DNA from: Desulfofundulus thermobenzoicus
Lineage (GTDB): Bacteria; Bacillota; Desulfotomaculia; Desulfotomaculales; Desulfovirgulaceae
Assembly (NCBI RefSeq): GCF_009428905.1
Contig: NZ_WHYR01000015.1
Location: 1 to 64,000, forward strand
DNA length: 64,000 nucleotides
Reading direction: 5' to 3'
Part shown: positions 48,246 to 58,623 of the stretch, piece after piece
How positions within the stretch are numbered: the first letter of the stretch is position 1
How the letters are laid out: each line of letters starts with the position of its first letter
Position numbers and translations under genes: made by a program
The notes under the pieces: generated by a model
The model's database searches: none
The model's input: only the letters and a program-made list of their open reading frames with translations
What the model was told of the DNA's origin: nothing

Positions 48246-48971
48246 GTGGTTAAAATTCCCCCGGCTTATAAAAACAAAGAAGAATATGTGCATGCCATCT
48301 TTTCATCTATTGCCCACCGTTATGATTTATTAAATACAGTCTTGAGCTTCAACCGGGATAAATACTGGCGGCGCTTTGCCGTCGGCCAGACGGGGTTAAA
48401 AGCCGGCGGGTACGGCCTGGATGTGTGCTGCGGCACGGGAATGCTGGCTATAGAACTGGCCCGGGCCGCCGGCCCGGAGGGCAGGGTGGTGGGCGTGGAT
48501 TTCTGCCGGAATATGCTGGAACGGGCCAGGGAGAATATAGGCAGGACCCCTTATGGGGACCGGATCCAGCTGGTGGAGGGCAACGCCGTCAATTTACCCT
48601 TTGCCGATAATACCTTCGACTGCGCCACCATTGGTTTTGCCCTGCGCAATGTGCCCGACATCCGCCGGACCATTCAGGAAATGGCCCGGGTGGTCCGGCC
48701 CGGCGGCCGGGTGGTTTCCCTGGAGCTGTCCAAACCCGGCGCCCCGCTGTTTAAACAGCTTTATTACCTGTATTTCGACCACCTGGTGCCTTTGCTGGGC
48801 CGGCTGGGCATTGGCTTCGACGGACCCTACAGCTACCTGCCCAACTCTTTAAAGGATTTTCCCCACCAGCGGGAGATCCGGGACTTGTTTGCCGCCGTGG
48901 GCCTGGCCGGCGCCCGGTATTACGAACTGACTGGCGGAATTGTGACCGTACACGTGGGTACCGTGGTTTAA
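48246..48971 (+). CDS. menG: Demethylmenaquinone methyltransferase
   Basis: A 241-residue class I methyltransferase of the UbiE/MenG family. VHAIFSSIAHRYDLLNTVLS is the family N-terminal signature, LDVCCGTGMLAIELARA is SAM motif I, and ATIGFALRNVPD with GGRVVSLELSKP are the later motifs. It carries out the last methylation of menaquinone. The GTG at 48246 follows AAAGGAG. The stop overlaps the next start by one base, placing it in the same operon as the ubiD, ubiA and mqn genes. Confidence 0.93.
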   Translation: MVKIPPAYKNKEEYVHAIFSSIAHRYDLLNTVLSFNRDKYWRRFAVGQTGLKAGGYGLDVCCGTGMLAIELARAAGPEGRVVGVDFCRNMLERARENIGRTPYGDRIQLVEGNAVNLPFADNTFDCATIGFALRNVPDIRRTIQEMARVVRPGGRVVSLELSKPGAPLFKQLYYLYFDHLVPLLGRLGIGFDGPYSYLPNSLKDFPHQREIRDLFAAVGLAGARYYELTGGIVTVHVGTVV

Positions 48972-50434
48972 TGGGGGTTGTTGGATTGGCCTACCGGGAT
49001 CTACGCTCTTTTCTGGCCGCACTGGAAAAACGGGGATGGCTGAAAAGAATATCCACCCCGGTGGATGTGCATCTGGAGATTACCGAAATCACCGACCGGG
49101 TATGCAAAGCGGGGGGGCCGGCCCTTTTCTTTGAAAATGTCACCGGCTACCGGATGCCGGTGGTAACCAACCTTTTCGGCTCCCGGGAGCGGATGTGCCT
49201 GGCCCTGGAAGTGGAGGACCTGGATCGGATTGGGGAAGAATTAATCCGTATCCTGCAGCCGGAAGAACTGCCCCTCACCTTTCTGGACAAGCTCAAGGCC
49301 ATACCCAAACTGGCCCGGCTATCCTCCTTTATTCCCAAAACAGTGAAGTCCGGCCCCTGCAAGGAAGTGATCATCAGGGACAACCCCTCCCTGGAAGAGC
49401 TGCCCGTGTTGAAATGCTGGCCGGAGGACGGGGGGCCTTTTATCACCCTGCCCCTGGTTTTCACCAGGGATCCCCGCAGCGGGCGGCGCAATGTGGGCAT
49501 GTACCGCATGCAGGTTTACGACCACCGGACTACGGGAATGCACTGGCACATCCACAAGGACGGCGCGGAGCACTGGCGCAACCACCGGGACTCCCTGCCT
49601 GTGGCCGTGGCCATCGGGGCCGACCCGGCCGTTATTTATGCGGCCACCGCTCCCCTGCCGCCGGGTATAGACGAAATGCTTTTTGCCGGTTTCCTGCGCA
49701 AGGAGCCGGTGGAGCTGGTGCGCTGTGAAACGGTGGACCTGGAGGTGCCGGCCCATGCGGAAATTATCCTGGAAGGATACGTCAACGCCGGTGAGGTTCG
49801 CCTGGAAGGTCCCTTTGGTGACCACACCGGGTATTATTCCCTGTCCGACTATTATCCCGTTTTTCACCTGACCTGTATCACCCGGCGCAAAGATCCCGTT
49901 TATTCGGCCACCATTGTGGGCAGGCCGCCCATGGAGGACGCCTGGCTGGGCAAGGCCACCGAGCGCATCTTTTTACCCCTGATCCGGCTGCAGTTGCCGG
50001 AAATTGTGGATATGAACATGCCCTTCGAGGGCGTCTTCCACAACTGCGTCATAGTGTCCATCCGCAAGCGTTATCCCGGCCAGGCCAGAAAGGTGATGTG
50101 CGCCCTCTGGGGCATGGGTTTAATGGCCCTGGCCAAGCTGATCATTGTGGTGGATGAGGGTGTGGATGTACAAAACCTGTCGGAAGTCATGTGGCGGGTA
50201 TTCAACAATGTGGACCCCCGGCGGGATACCATGATTGTGGACGGCCCCCTGGACGCCCTGGACCATTCCTCGCCGCTGCCCCATTACGGCAGCAAGATGG
50301 GCATTGACGCCACCAAAAAGGGCCCGGCGGAAGGGCACCCCCGGGAATGGCCGGCAGATATTGAAATGAGCCCGGAGATCAAAGAACTGGTGGATAGAAA
50401 GTGGGAGGAATATGGCCTTAAGGGTTGTTTATAA
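48971..50434 (+). CDS. UbiD family decarboxylase (menaquinone pathway)
   Basis: A 487-residue UbiD-type prenyl-FMN-dependent decarboxylase, with AYRDLRSFLAALEKRGWLKR at the N-terminus and the ENVTGYRMPVVTNLFGSRER, ICGG-equivalent and DHTGYYSLSDYYPV segments of the family. In the futalosine pathway a UbiD-like enzyme is thought to decarboxylate the naphthoate intermediate. The ATG at 48971 overlaps the menG stop; a TTG at 48986 would give the more usual N-terminus. The end overlaps the ubiA-type gene by 23 bases. The UbiX-type flavin prenyltransferase is not in the window. Confidence 0.92.
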   Translation: MGVVGLAYRDLRSFLAALEKRGWLKRISTPVDVHLEITEITDRVCKAGGPALFFENVTGYRMPVVTNLFGSRERMCLALEVEDLDRIGEELIRILQPEELPLTFLDKLKAIPKLARLSSFIPKTVKSGPCKEVIIRDNPSLEELPVLKCWPEDGGPFITLPLVFTRDPRSGRRNVGMYRMQVYDHRTTGMHWHIHKDGAEHWRNHRDSLPVAVAIGADPAVIYAATAPLPPGIDEMLFAGFLRKEPVELVRCETVDLEVPAHAEIILEGYVNAGEVRLEGPFGDHTGYYSLSDYYPVFHLTCITRRKDPVYSATIVGRPPMEDAWLGKATERIFLPLIRLQLPEIVDMNMPFEGVFHNCVIVSIRKRYPGQARKVMCALWGMGLMALAKLIIVVDEGVDVQNLSEVMWRVFNNVDPRRDTMIVDGPLDALDHSSPLPHYGSKMGIDATKKGPAEGHPREWPADIEMSPEIKELVDRKWEEYGLKGCL

Positions 50435-51290
50435 AACCAGGGTTTTCCTGGAAATGATCAAATTCGAGCACACCCTGTTTGCCCTGCCCTTTGCCTATGT
50501 GGGTGCCCTGCTGGTACAAAAGCAAATTCCCTCCGCCCACAACCTGATCTGGATTACCCTGGCCATGGTGGGGGCACGGACGGCAGCCATGTCCCTCAAC
50601 CGGTTGATTGACCGGCATATTGACGCCCTCAACCCCCGTACCGCGGGCCGGGCCCTGCCCCGGGGGCTGCTTTCGGTTACGGAGGTATGGCTTTATGTGC
50701 TTTTATCCTTTACCCTCTTGCTAGTGTCCGCCTGCCAGTTGAGCCCGCTGGCCTTCAAGCTCTTTCCGGTGGCGGTGGCCGTGCTGTCCTTTTATTCCTA
50801 TACCAAGCGGTTTACCTGGACCTGCCATCTCTTCCTGGGGCTGGCTTTAAGCCTGGCTCCCCTGGGGGCCTGGATAGCCATCGCCAACCGCTTTGACCTG
50901 GCCCCGGTCCTCATTGCCTCAGGGGTTCTGTTCTGGGTGGCCGGCTTTGACATCATTTACGCCTGCGACGACTATGATTTCGACCGCCGTTATAATATCC
51001 ATTCCATTCCGGCCCGCTTCGGGCTGGAACGGGCGCTGGCCATCTCTTCCCTGTTTCATATCATCGCCCCGGCGTTTTTCTTTAGCGTTGCCTTTATCCT
51101 GCAGCTGGGCCTGTTTTACCTGCTGGGAGTGCTTGTCGCCGTAATCCTTCTATGCAAGCAGCATGCCCTGGTTTCACCCCGGGACCTCTCCCGGGCCGGC
51201 GTGGCCTTTTTTAACCTGAACGGCACCCTGAGTGTGATCATGTTCGTATTCACCCTGCTGGATGTACTCTTTCCCATACGCCTGTTTTAA
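50412..51290 (+). CDS. UbiA family prenyltransferase (MqnP-type)
   Basis: A 292-residue membrane prenyltransferase with eight or nine hydrophobic segments. The first aspartate motif is NRLIDRHIDALNPRTAGR and the second is DIIYACDDYDFDRRY. It would attach the polyprenyl chain to the naphthoquinol precursor of menaquinone; the position between ubiD and mqnE indicates the futalosine-pathway version (MqnP). The ATG lies inside the end of ubiD behind GGGAGGA, giving translational coupling. Confidence 0.92.
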   Translation: MALRVVYKTRVFLEMIKFEHTLFALPFAYVGALLVQKQIPSAHNLIWITLAMVGARTAAMSLNRLIDRHIDALNPRTAGRALPRGLLSVTEVWLYVLLSFTLLLVSACQLSPLAFKLFPVAVAVLSFYSYTKRFTWTCHLFLGLALSLAPLGAWIAIANRFDLAPVLIASGVLFWVAGFDIIYACDDYDFDRRYNIHSIPARFGLERALAISSLFHIIAPAFFFSVAFILQLGLFYLLGVLVAVILLCKQHALVSPRDLSRAGVAFFNLNGTLSVIMFVFTLLDVLFPIRLF

Positions 51291-51330
51291 CCGGGCCGGT
51301 CAAATACAACAACAAAGGGGAGAAGGAAAA

Positions 51331-52431
51331 ATGTCAGGATTTTTTGCCAGCGGTGAATTGGAGGATATTGCAGAAAAAGTGGAAGCAGGGGAGCGCCTGG
51401 ATTTCACAGACGGCGTGCGCCTGTTTGCATCGGGGGATCTGTTGACCATCGGGCGGCTGGCCGATCTGGTGCGCCGGCGCAAAAATAAAGACCGGGTATA
51501 TTTTATTGTGAACCGGCACATCAACCATACCAACATCTGCCTTAACCGCTGCCCCCTGTGTGCCTTCGGCCGGGACAAGGACAGTCCGGGAGCCTATGTG
51601 CTCTCCCTGGACGAAATAGAAAAGCGGGCTTATGAAAGCCGGGGCCGGGGGATCTCCGAAATTCATATTGTAGGCGGCCTGCACCAGGACCTGGAAATGG
51701 ACTATTACCTGGAAATGCTGCGGCGGGTGCGCCGGGCCTTACCCGGTGTGGTTATCCAGGCCTTTACGGCCGTGGAAGTGGATCACCTGGCCCGCACCAG
51801 CGGACTTTCCCTGGAAGAAACTTTAAAAGCCCTGATGGAGGCCGGACTGGATTCCCTGCCCGGCGGGGGGGCGGAAATCTTTTCCCCGCGGGTAAGGGAG
51901 AAGATCTGCCCGCGCAAAATCAGCGGCGAACGGTGGCTGCAGGTACACGAGACGGCCCACCGCCTGGGTATGCGTACCAACGCCACCATGCTTTACGGCC
52001 ATATCGAAACCATGGAAGAACGGGTGGATCACCTGCTCCGGCTGCGGGCACTGCAGGACCGCACCGGCGGATTCCTGGCCTTCATCCCCCTGGCCTTCCA
52101 CCCGCAAAACACCGCCCTGGAGCCCCTGGGGCTGGCCGGTACCACCGGATATGACGACCTGAAGGTGCTGGCCGTGGCCCGCCTGTTGCTGGACAACTTT
52201 GACCATATCAAGGCTTTCTGGATCATGATCGGTCCCAAGCTGGCCCAGGTTTCCCTGTCCTTCGGCGTGGACGACCTGGACGGCACGGTGGTGGAGGAAA
52301 AAATCGCCCACGACGCCGGCGCCCAGACGGGGCAGCATTTGGCCAGGGAAGAGCTGGTGAACATGATCCGGGCGGCGGGCCGCCGGCCGGTGGAGCGGGA
52401 TACCCTGTACAATGTGCTCTGGGAGGGTTAA
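51331..52431 (+). CDS. mqnE: Aminofutalosine synthase (radical SAM)
   Basis: A 366-residue radical SAM enzyme. The [4Fe-4S] ligands are C70, C74 and C77 (ICLNRCPLCAFG), followed by GGLHQDLEMDYYLEML and the GLDSLPGGGAEIFSPRVR segment shared with MqnC. It joins the adenosyl group of SAM to the MqnA product to make 6-amino-6-deoxyfutalosine. The ATG at 51331 follows GGGGAGAAGG. It is flanked by the prenyltransferase and by mqnA, so the early pathway enzymes are clustered. Confidence 0.95.
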   Translation: MSGFFASGELEDIAEKVEAGERLDFTDGVRLFASGDLLTIGRLADLVRRRKNKDRVYFIVNRHINHTNICLNRCPLCAFGRDKDSPGAYVLSLDEIEKRAYESRGRGISEIHIVGGLHQDLEMDYYLEMLRRVRRALPGVVIQAFTAVEVDHLARTSGLSLEETLKALMEAGLDSLPGGGAEIFSPRVREKICPRKISGERWLQVHETAHRLGMRTNATMLYGHIETMEERVDHLLRLRALQDRTGGFLAFIPLAFHPQNTALEPLGLAGTTGYDDLKVLAVARLLLDNFDHIKAFWIMIGPKLAQVSLSFGVDDLDGTVVEEKIAHDAGAQTGQHLAREELVNMIRAAGRRPVERDTLYNVLWEG

Positions 52432-52433
52432 AA

Positions 52434-53276
52434 GTGGCCGCCATACGCCTGGGACAGGTGGAGTACCTGAACTGCCTGCCGGTTTACCACGCCCTGGAGG
52501 AGGGGCTCATTCCCTTTGACGGGGAACTGGTCAAGGGGCCGCCCACCAGCTTGAACCGCCTGTTTCTGGAAGGGAATCTGCATATAACCCCCGCCTCATC
52601 CATTGAATACGCCCGCCACCCCGACCGGTGCATTATCCTGCCCCGGCTGTCCATTGCGGCCGACGGGCGGGTGGCCAGTATACTCTTATTCAGCCACCTG
52701 CCGGTGACGGAACTGGAGGGGAGAAAGGTCCTGGTGACCACTTCCTCGGCCACCTCGGTGGTACTGCTGCGGGTACTCTTTGAGCACTACTACCACGTGG
52801 AGGTGGAGTTCTGCCCGGCCCCGCCGGACCTGACCACCATGATGGCCATGGGGGACGGCGCCCTGCTGATTGGCGACGATGCCATGCAGGCCCACCAGCA
52901 GGTTATCCAGCAGGGCCTGCCCCTGCTGGTCACCGATCTGGGCCAGGCCTGGAAGGATTTCACCGGGGAGAAGATGGTCTACGCCCTGTGGCTCATCCGG
53001 CGTGACTTTGCCGAAGCTCACCCGGAAGAAACCACCGCCCTGGCCGAACTGCTCTTCCAGGCCCGGCAGGTGGGCATGGCCGATCTACCGGCTTTGATTC
53101 AAAAGGCCCGCCGGCGCACCGGCCTGCCCCTGCCCGTGCTGGAAGATTACTTTACCATCATTCGCCATGACTTCGATGAGAGCTACCGCCGGGGATTGCT
53201 CACCTTTTATGATTACGCCTATAAAAGCGGCATCATCGAGGAGCGGGTCAGGCTTGATATCTGGGGTGAGAAATAG
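52434..53276 (+). CDS. mqnA: Chorismate dehydratase
   Basis: A 280-residue periplasmic-binding-protein-fold enzyme beginning AAIRLGQVEYLNCLPVYHAL. It removes water from chorismate to give 3-enolpyruvyl-benzoate, the first step of the futalosine pathway. TPASSIEYARHPDRCIILP and GALLIGDDAM are family segments. The GTG at 52434 lies two bases after the mqnE stop and uses the GGGAGGG site within it. mqnC overlaps the end by one base. Confidence 0.94.
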   Translation: MAAIRLGQVEYLNCLPVYHALEEGLIPFDGELVKGPPTSLNRLFLEGNLHITPASSIEYARHPDRCIILPRLSIAADGRVASILLFSHLPVTELEGRKVLVTTSSATSVVLLRVLFEHYYHVEVEFCPAPPDLTTMMAMGDGALLIGDDAMQAHQQVIQQGLPLLVTDLGQAWKDFTGEKMVYALWLIRRDFAEAHPEETTALAELLFQARQVGMADLPALIQKARRRTGLPLPVLEDYFTIIRHDFDESYRRGLLTFYDYAYKSGIIEERVRLDIWGEK

Positions 53277-54343
53277 TGGGCAAAATAAAAGCAATACTGG
53301 AAAAGGCCGCGGCGGGGGAAAGGCTGTCCCTGCAGGAAGGAACGGCGCTCCTGAAGGAAGCCGATCTCCTGGACCTGGGCAGGGCTTCCGACCTGGTCCG
53401 CCGCCGCCTGCACCCGGAGAACCGGGTTACTTTTATTATTGACCGGAACATCAACTATACCAATATCTGTGCATGCGGCTGCCGCTTCTGTGCCTTTTAC
53501 CGCCGGCCGGGTGATGGTGACGCCTACGTGCTGGACCGGGAAACCCTTTTCCAGAAGATCGAGGAAACCATAGGGGCGGGGGGTACGGAACTGCTCATCC
53601 AGGGGGGGCTGCACCCGGAACTGGGACTGGATTACTACCTGGACATGCTCCGCTCCATTAAGGAACGATATAATATTCACATCCATTCCTTTTCCCCGCC
53701 GGAAATTGTGCATATGGCCCGGAAGGCGCACCTGTCCGTCAAAGAGGTGCTGGCCTCTTTAAAAGAAGCCGGGCTGGATTCCCTGCCCGGCGGCGGGGCG
53801 GAGATACTGGTCAACCGGGTGCGCCGGATCATCAGCCCCCGCAAGATCTCCTGGGAAGAGTGGATGGAGGTCATGTCCACGGCCCACCGGCTGGGCATGC
53901 GGACCACAGCCACCATGATGTTCGGCCATGTGGAAACGCCGGAGGAAAGGGTGCTGCACATGGTACGGGTGCGGGAACTGCAGGACCGCACCGGGGGTTT
54001 CACGGCCTTTATCCCCTGGAGCTTCCAGCCCAAAAACACCGCCCTGGGAGGGGAGGCGGCCACCGGGGTGGATTACCTGCGCACCCTGGCCGTCTCCCGC
54101 CTGATGCTGGATAACGTGCCCAACCTGCAGGCCTCCTGGGTGACCCAGGGAGCCAAACTGGCCCAGGTGGCCCTCTTTTTCGGCGCCAATGATTTCGGCA
54201 GCACCATGCTGGAGGAGAATGTGGTGCGGGCGGCCGGGGTAACCTACCGGGTACCCCTGGCGGAAATAATGCGCTGTATCCGGGAGGCCGGCTTCACCCC
54301 GGCCCAGCGGGATACGCTCTACCGGATAATCCGGGAGTATTAG
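53276..54343 (+). CDS. mqnC: Cyclic dehypoxanthine futalosine synthase (radical SAM)
   Basis: A 355-residue radical SAM enzyme paralogous to MqnE. The cluster ligands are C65, C69 and C72 (NICACGCRFCAFYR). It cyclises dehypoxanthine futalosine. The GTG at 53276 shares its first base with the mqnA stop. With mqnE and mqnA present and neither mqnB nor mqnD nearby, the remaining steps must be encoded elsewhere. This is the last gene of the menaquinone run; selA starts 106 bases later. Confidence 0.95.
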   Translation: MGKIKAILEKAAAGERLSLQEGTALLKEADLLDLGRASDLVRRRLHPENRVTFIIDRNINYTNICACGCRFCAFYRRPGDGDAYVLDRETLFQKIEETIGAGGTELLIQGGLHPELGLDYYLDMLRSIKERYNIHIHSFSPPEIVHMARKAHLSVKEVLASLKEAGLDSLPGGGAEILVNRVRRIISPRKISWEEWMEVMSTAHRLGMRTTATMMFGHVETPEERVLHMVRVRELQDRTGGFTAFIPWSFQPKNTALGGEAATGVDYLRTLAVSRLMLDNVPNLQASWVTQGAKLAQVALFFGANDFGSTMLEENVVRAAGVTYRVPLAEIMRCIREAGFTPAQRDTLYRIIREY

Positions 54344-54449
54344 CCGGGCGGAATAACATCCTCCCGGAGTGCGGAAATAGTCCCGCAACCTTGCATTTTT
54401 CCCGGTGCCTGCCCTATAATGGTGAAGATATTACCTGTCGGAGGCAAAA

Positions 54450-55886
54450 ATGGTGGCTCAGGATAAAACGAACTTGCTGCGCCAGCTGCCGTCGGTGGAC
54501 GAGATTTTACGTGCCCCCCGGACGGCAGAGCTGCTGGAGGAATATCCCCGGCCACTGGTGGTGGAAGCCGTCCGGGAAGGGCTGGACCGCTGGCGGCGGG
54601 CCATTTTAAATAACGAAATATCCGGCGAGATACGGCGGGAAGAAATATTGCCCCGGCTGGCCGCAGACATAGGCCGCCTGGTCCACCACCGGGCCAGGCG
54701 TAATTTGCGCCGGGTGATCAACGCCACCGGGGTGGTCCTGCATACCAACCTGGGGCGGGCCGTTTTGAGCCCGTCTGCCCGGGAGGCGGTCCAGATGGTG
54801 GCCGCCGGATACTCCAACCTGGAGCTGAACCTGGACAGCGGCAAACGGGGTTCCCGCTACGCCCCCCTGGAAGGACTGCTCGCCCGGCTTACCGGGGCCG
54901 AGGCGGCCATAGTGGTGAACAACAATGCCGCCGCCGTCCTGCTGGCCTTGAGTACCCTGGCCCGGGAGCGGGAAGTGATTGTCTCCCGGGGCCAGCTGGT
55001 GGAAATCGGCGGATCTTTCCGCATTCCCGAAGTCATGGCCCAGAGCGGGGCCAAACTGGTGGAGGTGGGAGCCACCAACAAGACTTATCCCGACGACTTT
55101 CGCCGGGTGATCAATCAGGAAACGGCCCTTCTTTTGCATGTCCATGCCAGCAACTACCGGATCATTGGTTTTACCCGGGAAATTACCATTGCCGAACTGG
55201 TAGCCCTGGGTAAAGAGTATAATTTACCGGTAATGAGCGACCTGGGCAGCGGTTTCCTGGTGGACCTGTCCGGCTGCGGCCTGCCGCCGGAACCAACGGT
55301 GCAGGAAGTGGTGGCTGCCGGTCCCGATGTGGTCACCTTTTCCGGGGACAAGCTCCTGGGCGGTCCCCAGGCCGGCATCATTGTAGGCCGCCGCCAGTAC
55401 ATTGAAAAAATGAAGAAAAACCCCCTGACCCGGGCCATCCGCATAGATAAAATGACGGTGGCCGCCCTGGAAGCCACCCTGCGGGCCTATCTGGAGCCGG
55501 AAAAGGCCATGGTGGAGATCCCTACTTTATACATGCTCACGACCCCCTTGGAGAAACTGGAGGAAGAAGCGCGGGCGCTGGCGGAAGAATTACAAAAGAT
55601 GGCCGGATCCCTGGCACAAATTGCCGTGGAAAGAACCGTTTCCCGGGTGGGCGGTGGAGCCATGCCCACGGCGGATTTGCCTTCCCTGGCCGTTACCGTA
55701 TGGCCCTGCCAGATGAACAGCGAAGAACTGGCCGCCAGGCTCCGTTCCAGTGAGCCGGCCGTCATGGGCCGGGTGCAGGAAGACCGGCTGGTACTGGACG
55801 TGCGCACCGTTTTACCCGGGGAAAGGGGGATGCTGGCCCGGGTGGTGGCGGCAGCACTGGATCCAGAAAGAAAGGGGGCGGAGTAA
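54450..55886 (+). CDS. selA: L-seryl-tRNA(Sec) selenium transferase
   Basis: A 478-residue pyridoxal-phosphate enzyme that converts Ser-tRNA(Sec) to Sec-tRNA(Sec). The N-terminal domain ([20 protein letters not shown]), the glycine-rich [30 protein letters not shown] and the PLP lysine in [14 protein letters not shown] are all typical. GGAGG lies just before the ATG. The stop overlaps the selB start. The cell must therefore use selenocysteine; no tRNA-Sec or selD was found in the window. Confidence 0.96.
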   Translation: MVAQDKTNLLRQLPSVDEILRAPRTAELLEEYPRPLVVEAVREGLDRWRRAILNNEISGEIRREEILPRLAADIGRLVHHRARRNLRRVINATGVVLHTNLGRAVLSPSAREAVQMVAAGYSNLELNLDSGKRGSRYAPLEGLLARLTGAEAAIVVNNNAAAVLLALSTLAREREVIVSRGQLVEIGGSFRIPEVMAQSGAKLVEVGATNKTYPDDFRRVINQETALLLHVHASNYRIIGFTREITIAELVALGKEYNLPVMSDLGSGFLVDLSGCGLPPEPTVQEVVAAGPDVVTFSGDKLLGGPQAGIIVGRRQYIEKMKKNPLTRAIRIDKMTVAALEATLRAYLEPEKAMVEIPTLYMLTTPLEKLEEEARALAEELQKMAGSLAQIAVERTVSRVGGGAMPTADLPSLAVTVWPCQMNSEELAARLRSSEPAVMGRVQEDRLVLDVRTVLPGERGMLARVVAAALDPERKGAE

Positions 55887-57814
55887 TGGACAACCTGATC
55901 ATCGGAACCGCCGGCCATGTGGATCACGGCAAAACCATGCTGGTCAAGGCCCTCACCGGTGTAGACACGGACCGCTTAAAAGAAGAAAAGGAACGGGGCA
56001 TTTCCATTGAACTGGGCTTTGCCCCCCTGACCCTGCCCGGCGGCCGGCGGGCGGGCATTGTGGACGTACCCGGCCATGAACGGTTTATCAAGAATATGCT
56101 GGCCGGGGTGGGGGGCATCGACCTGGTCCTCCTGGTTATTGCCGCCGATGAAGGGGTAATGCCCCAGACAAAGGAGCATATGGACATCATCAACCTGCTG
56201 CAGGTAGAGCGGGGCGTGGTGGTATTGACCAAGATCGACCTGGTGGATGAGGAGTGGCTGGCCCTGGTCAGGGAGGAAGTGGCCGGGTTCCTAAAAGGCA
56301 CCACCCTGGAAGGGGCCCCGGTGGTGGAAGTATCCACCATAACCGGTCAGGGTCTGGATGAACTGGTACGGACCATCGACCGGGTGGCCGCGGAAGTGCG
56401 TCCCAAACCGGCCACCGGACAGGTAAGGCTGCCGGTGGACCGGGTATTCTCCGTCACCGGCTTTGGCACCGTGGCCACCGGCACCCTCTGGAGCGGGGTG
56501 ATGAAAACCGGGGATCTTCTGGACATAATGCCCGCTGGTATCAGCACCAGAATCCGTTCCCTGCAGGTACACGGCGCCAGGGTGGAGGAGGCCCGGGCCG
56601 GCCAGAGGGTGGCCGTAAACCTGACCGGGGTGGAGGTGGAGGATGTGCCCCGGGGCAGTGTGCTGGCCGCCCCGGGGAGCCTGCTCCCGTCCCACCGCCT
56701 GGATGTGCGCCTCCTTTTAATTCCGGAGACCAGACCATTAAAACACCGGGCACGGGTGCGCCTGCACCTGGGCACAGCGGAAATTCTGGCCCGGGTAGTT
56801 CTTTTAGACCGGGATGAGCTCTCTCCCGGAGAAAAAACCCTGGCGCAGCTGGAACTGGAAGAACCGGCGGTGGCTGCCCGGGGCGACCGGTTTGTCATCC
56901 GTTCCTATTCCCCCATGCATACCATCGGCGGGGGCAGTGTCATCGACCCGGTGGCGCGGAAGCACCGGCGGATGCGGGAGGAAGTGATTAGAAGCCTTTT
57001 GACCCGGGAAAAGGGCACACCCGAAGAACTGCTCTTCCAGCAACTGGACAGCCGTCCCGCCCTGTTTACCGCCGCCGAACTGGCCCGGGCCGCCGGCTTA
57101 AGCGAAGATGAGGCGGGAAAAGCCCTTTCCTCCCTGTCCGCCGGGGGCAAAATGCGGGAGATTCCCGCGGAAAAACAATCCTATTTTGTTTCCCGCCGGG
57201 TATACGGGGAATGGGGGGAAGCCGTCCGCCAGTTGCTGCAGGATTACCACCGGGAATTCCCCTTGCGTGAGGGCTTTCCCAAAGAAGAGCTACGTTCCCG
57301 CAAATTTCCCCAGCTGAACAGCAAACAGTTGCAATTTATCCTGGCGGCCATGGAAAAAGACGGCCTGGTCAGGGTACACGCCCAGGACGTTTCCCTGCCG
57401 GACTTCTCCCCCCGGCCCGGTCCGGCACAGGAAAGACAGGTGAACGGGCTGCTGCAGCTGTACCGGGAAAGCGGTTACCAGCCTCCGTCCTGGAGTGAGG
57501 CCTGCCGGCAGGTGGGGCTAACTGGCCCACAGGCAGGGGAGATCCTGCAGTACCTGCTACGACAGGGGGCGCTGATAAGGGTTTCCGATGAGATTTTATT
57601 CCACCCCGTGCCCCTGCAGGATCTCCGTAAATCACTGGTGGATTTCCTCCAGGAGAGGGAAGGGATCAGTGTGGGGGAAGCCCGGGATCTGTGGCAGACT
57701 TCCCGCAAGTACGCTCTGCCCCTGCTGGAGTATTTTGACCGGGAAAGGGTAACCCGGCGGGTGGGGGATAAAAGGGTGCTGGCCAGGGGATTGGAACAAA
57801 AAGACCGGCCATAA
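55886..57814 (+). CDS. selB: Selenocysteine-specific elongation factor SelB
   Basis: A 642-residue translation factor. The GTPase domain has [20 protein letters not shown], the switch [16 protein letters not shown] and TKID. Two beta-barrel domains and a C-terminal run of four winged-helix domains (from about residue 375) follow; the last ones bind SECIS RNA. It delivers Sec-tRNA to UGA codons. The start overlaps the selA stop. The stop codon sits in the loop of a ten-pair hairpin. Length and motifs are complete. Confidence 0.96.
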   Translation: MDNLIIGTAGHVDHGKTMLVKALTGVDTDRLKEEKERGISIELGFAPLTLPGGRRAGIVDVPGHERFIKNMLAGVGGIDLVLLVIAADEGVMPQTKEHMDIINLLQVERGVVVLTKIDLVDEEWLALVREEVAGFLKGTTLEGAPVVEVSTITGQGLDELVRTIDRVAAEVRPKPATGQVRLPVDRVFSVTGFGTVATGTLWSGVMKTGDLLDIMPAGISTRIRSLQVHGARVEEARAGQRVAVNLTGVEVEDVPRGSVLAAPGSLLPSHRLDVRLLLIPETRPLKHRARVRLHLGTAEILARVVLLDRDELSPGEKTLAQLELEEPAVAARGDRFVIRSYSPMHTIGGGSVIDPVARKHRRMREEVIRSLLTREKGTPEELLFQQLDSRPALFTAAELARAAGLSEDEAGKALSSLSAGGKMREIPAEKQSYFVSRRVYGEWGEAVRQLLQDYHREFPLREGFPKEELRSRKFPQLNSKQLQFILAAMEKDGLVRVHAQDVSLPDFSPRPGPAQERQVNGLLQLYRESGYQPPSWSEACRQVGLTGPQAGEILQYLLRQGALIRVSDEILFHPVPLQDLRKSLVDFLQEREGISVGEARDLWQTSRKYALPLLEYFDRERVTRRVGDKRVLARGLEQKDRP

Positions 57815-57832
57815 AGGCCGGTCTTCCCCCTC
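57801..57832. terminator. Hairpin overlapping the selB stop, weak terminator
   Basis: AAGACCGGCC (57801-57810) and GGCCGGTCTT (57816-57825) pair perfectly around the selB stop codon. Only TT and a C-run follow on the plus strand, while an A-rich start gives a U-run on the minus strand, so it may work better for the leftward DUF296 transcript. Confidence 0.65.
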
Positions 57833-57850
57833 CCACCGGAGAGGGGTTCA

Positions 57851-58300
57851 TCATCCCCGTTTCTCTCCCGGCCATAGGAAAAGGCCCGTGTCTTCATCAA
57901 ATACCCGTTCAAAGCCGGAGTCCTTCTCATGCAGCAGCTCTGTAATCACATACTCACAGGCAAATACCACCGTCCCTTCGGCCAGGTGGCCGCCGGCCAT
58001 CCGCCCGTCTTCAGCCATCAGCCCGATGTGGGCGTGCACAAAGGGCTGGCCGCCTTTGAGGGAAACGTTACCCGCCAGGCTGATGATCTCGTGGGGGCGG
58101 TCAAATTCCAGATAGGAGTAGGTGCGTTTTTGCTGGTCATAAAAGCCCACCCGGGCACGCTGCACGGCACCGATGGCCCTGATGTCCCCCAGCTGGATAT
58201 TTTCGTTCACACAGAGACGGGTCAGGGATTCCAGCAAATCGGCACCCTTCGGCAAACGGCCCATGATCACCCGCCCGCGACTCACCGGTCTGGTAAGCAT
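57851..58300 (-). CDS. DUF296/PPC domain protein
   Basis: A 149-residue protein of the PPC (DUF296) fold. GRVIMGRLPKGADLLESLTR, the GDIRAIGAVQRARVGFYD segment and the metal-binding-type HAHIGLMAEDG with GGHL are visible. In plants this fold accompanies AT-hooks; the bacterial stand-alone proteins are of unknown function and form trimers. GAGGGTGA precedes the ATG. It is a leftward gene converging on selB, and lies behind the DUF1657 gene with 90 bases between. Confidence 0.88.
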   Translation of the reverse strand: MLTRPVSRGRVIMGRLPKGADLLESLTRLCVNENIQLGDIRAIGAVQRARVGFYDQQKRTYSYLEFDRPHEIISLAGNVSLKGGQPFVHAHIGLMAEDGRMAGGHLAEGTVVFACEYVITELLHEKDSGFERVFDEDTGLFLWPGEKRG

Positions 58301-58389
58301 GCTCAGATCACCCTCTTTGGAAAATTCTTTTGTAAATACAAAGAGGACCGGGAAACCCCGTGTCCTCCAGTGAAACCTTTTGCTACCAG

Positions 58390-58623
58390 CTACTTGCGTT
58401 GCTGTTGCTGTTGCGGCTGCATTACCTTGTACTGGGGCTCCTGCTGTTCAATATAGTTTACCCGCCCCCGCAGGCCCTGGGTTATTCCTTCCAGTTGGTT
58501 GGCAAAACTGGAGAACATTTGTTTAGCCGTTTGATCCTGGGCATCCAGGGCAAAGGTCTTCAAGTCGGCAGCAGCGCTTTCCAGAGAGGCCAGGGTCTGG
58601 TGCATCTTTTCGCCAATGGTCAT
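58390..58623 (-). CDS. DUF1657 family small protein
   Basis: A 77-residue helical protein, TIGEKMHQTLASLESAAADL, then LKTFALDAQDQTAKQMF, ending in a glutamine-rich tail. This is the DUF1657 family, found in spore-forming Firmicutes and often near spoVA-type genes; its function is not known. GGAGG lies eight bases before the ATG. A roughly 390-base AT-richer region separates it from the divergent recA. Confidence 0.85.
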   Translation of the reverse strand: MTIGEKMHQTLASLESAAADLKTFALDAQDQTAKQMFSSFANQLEGITQGLRGRVNYIEQQEPQYKVMQPQQQQQRK

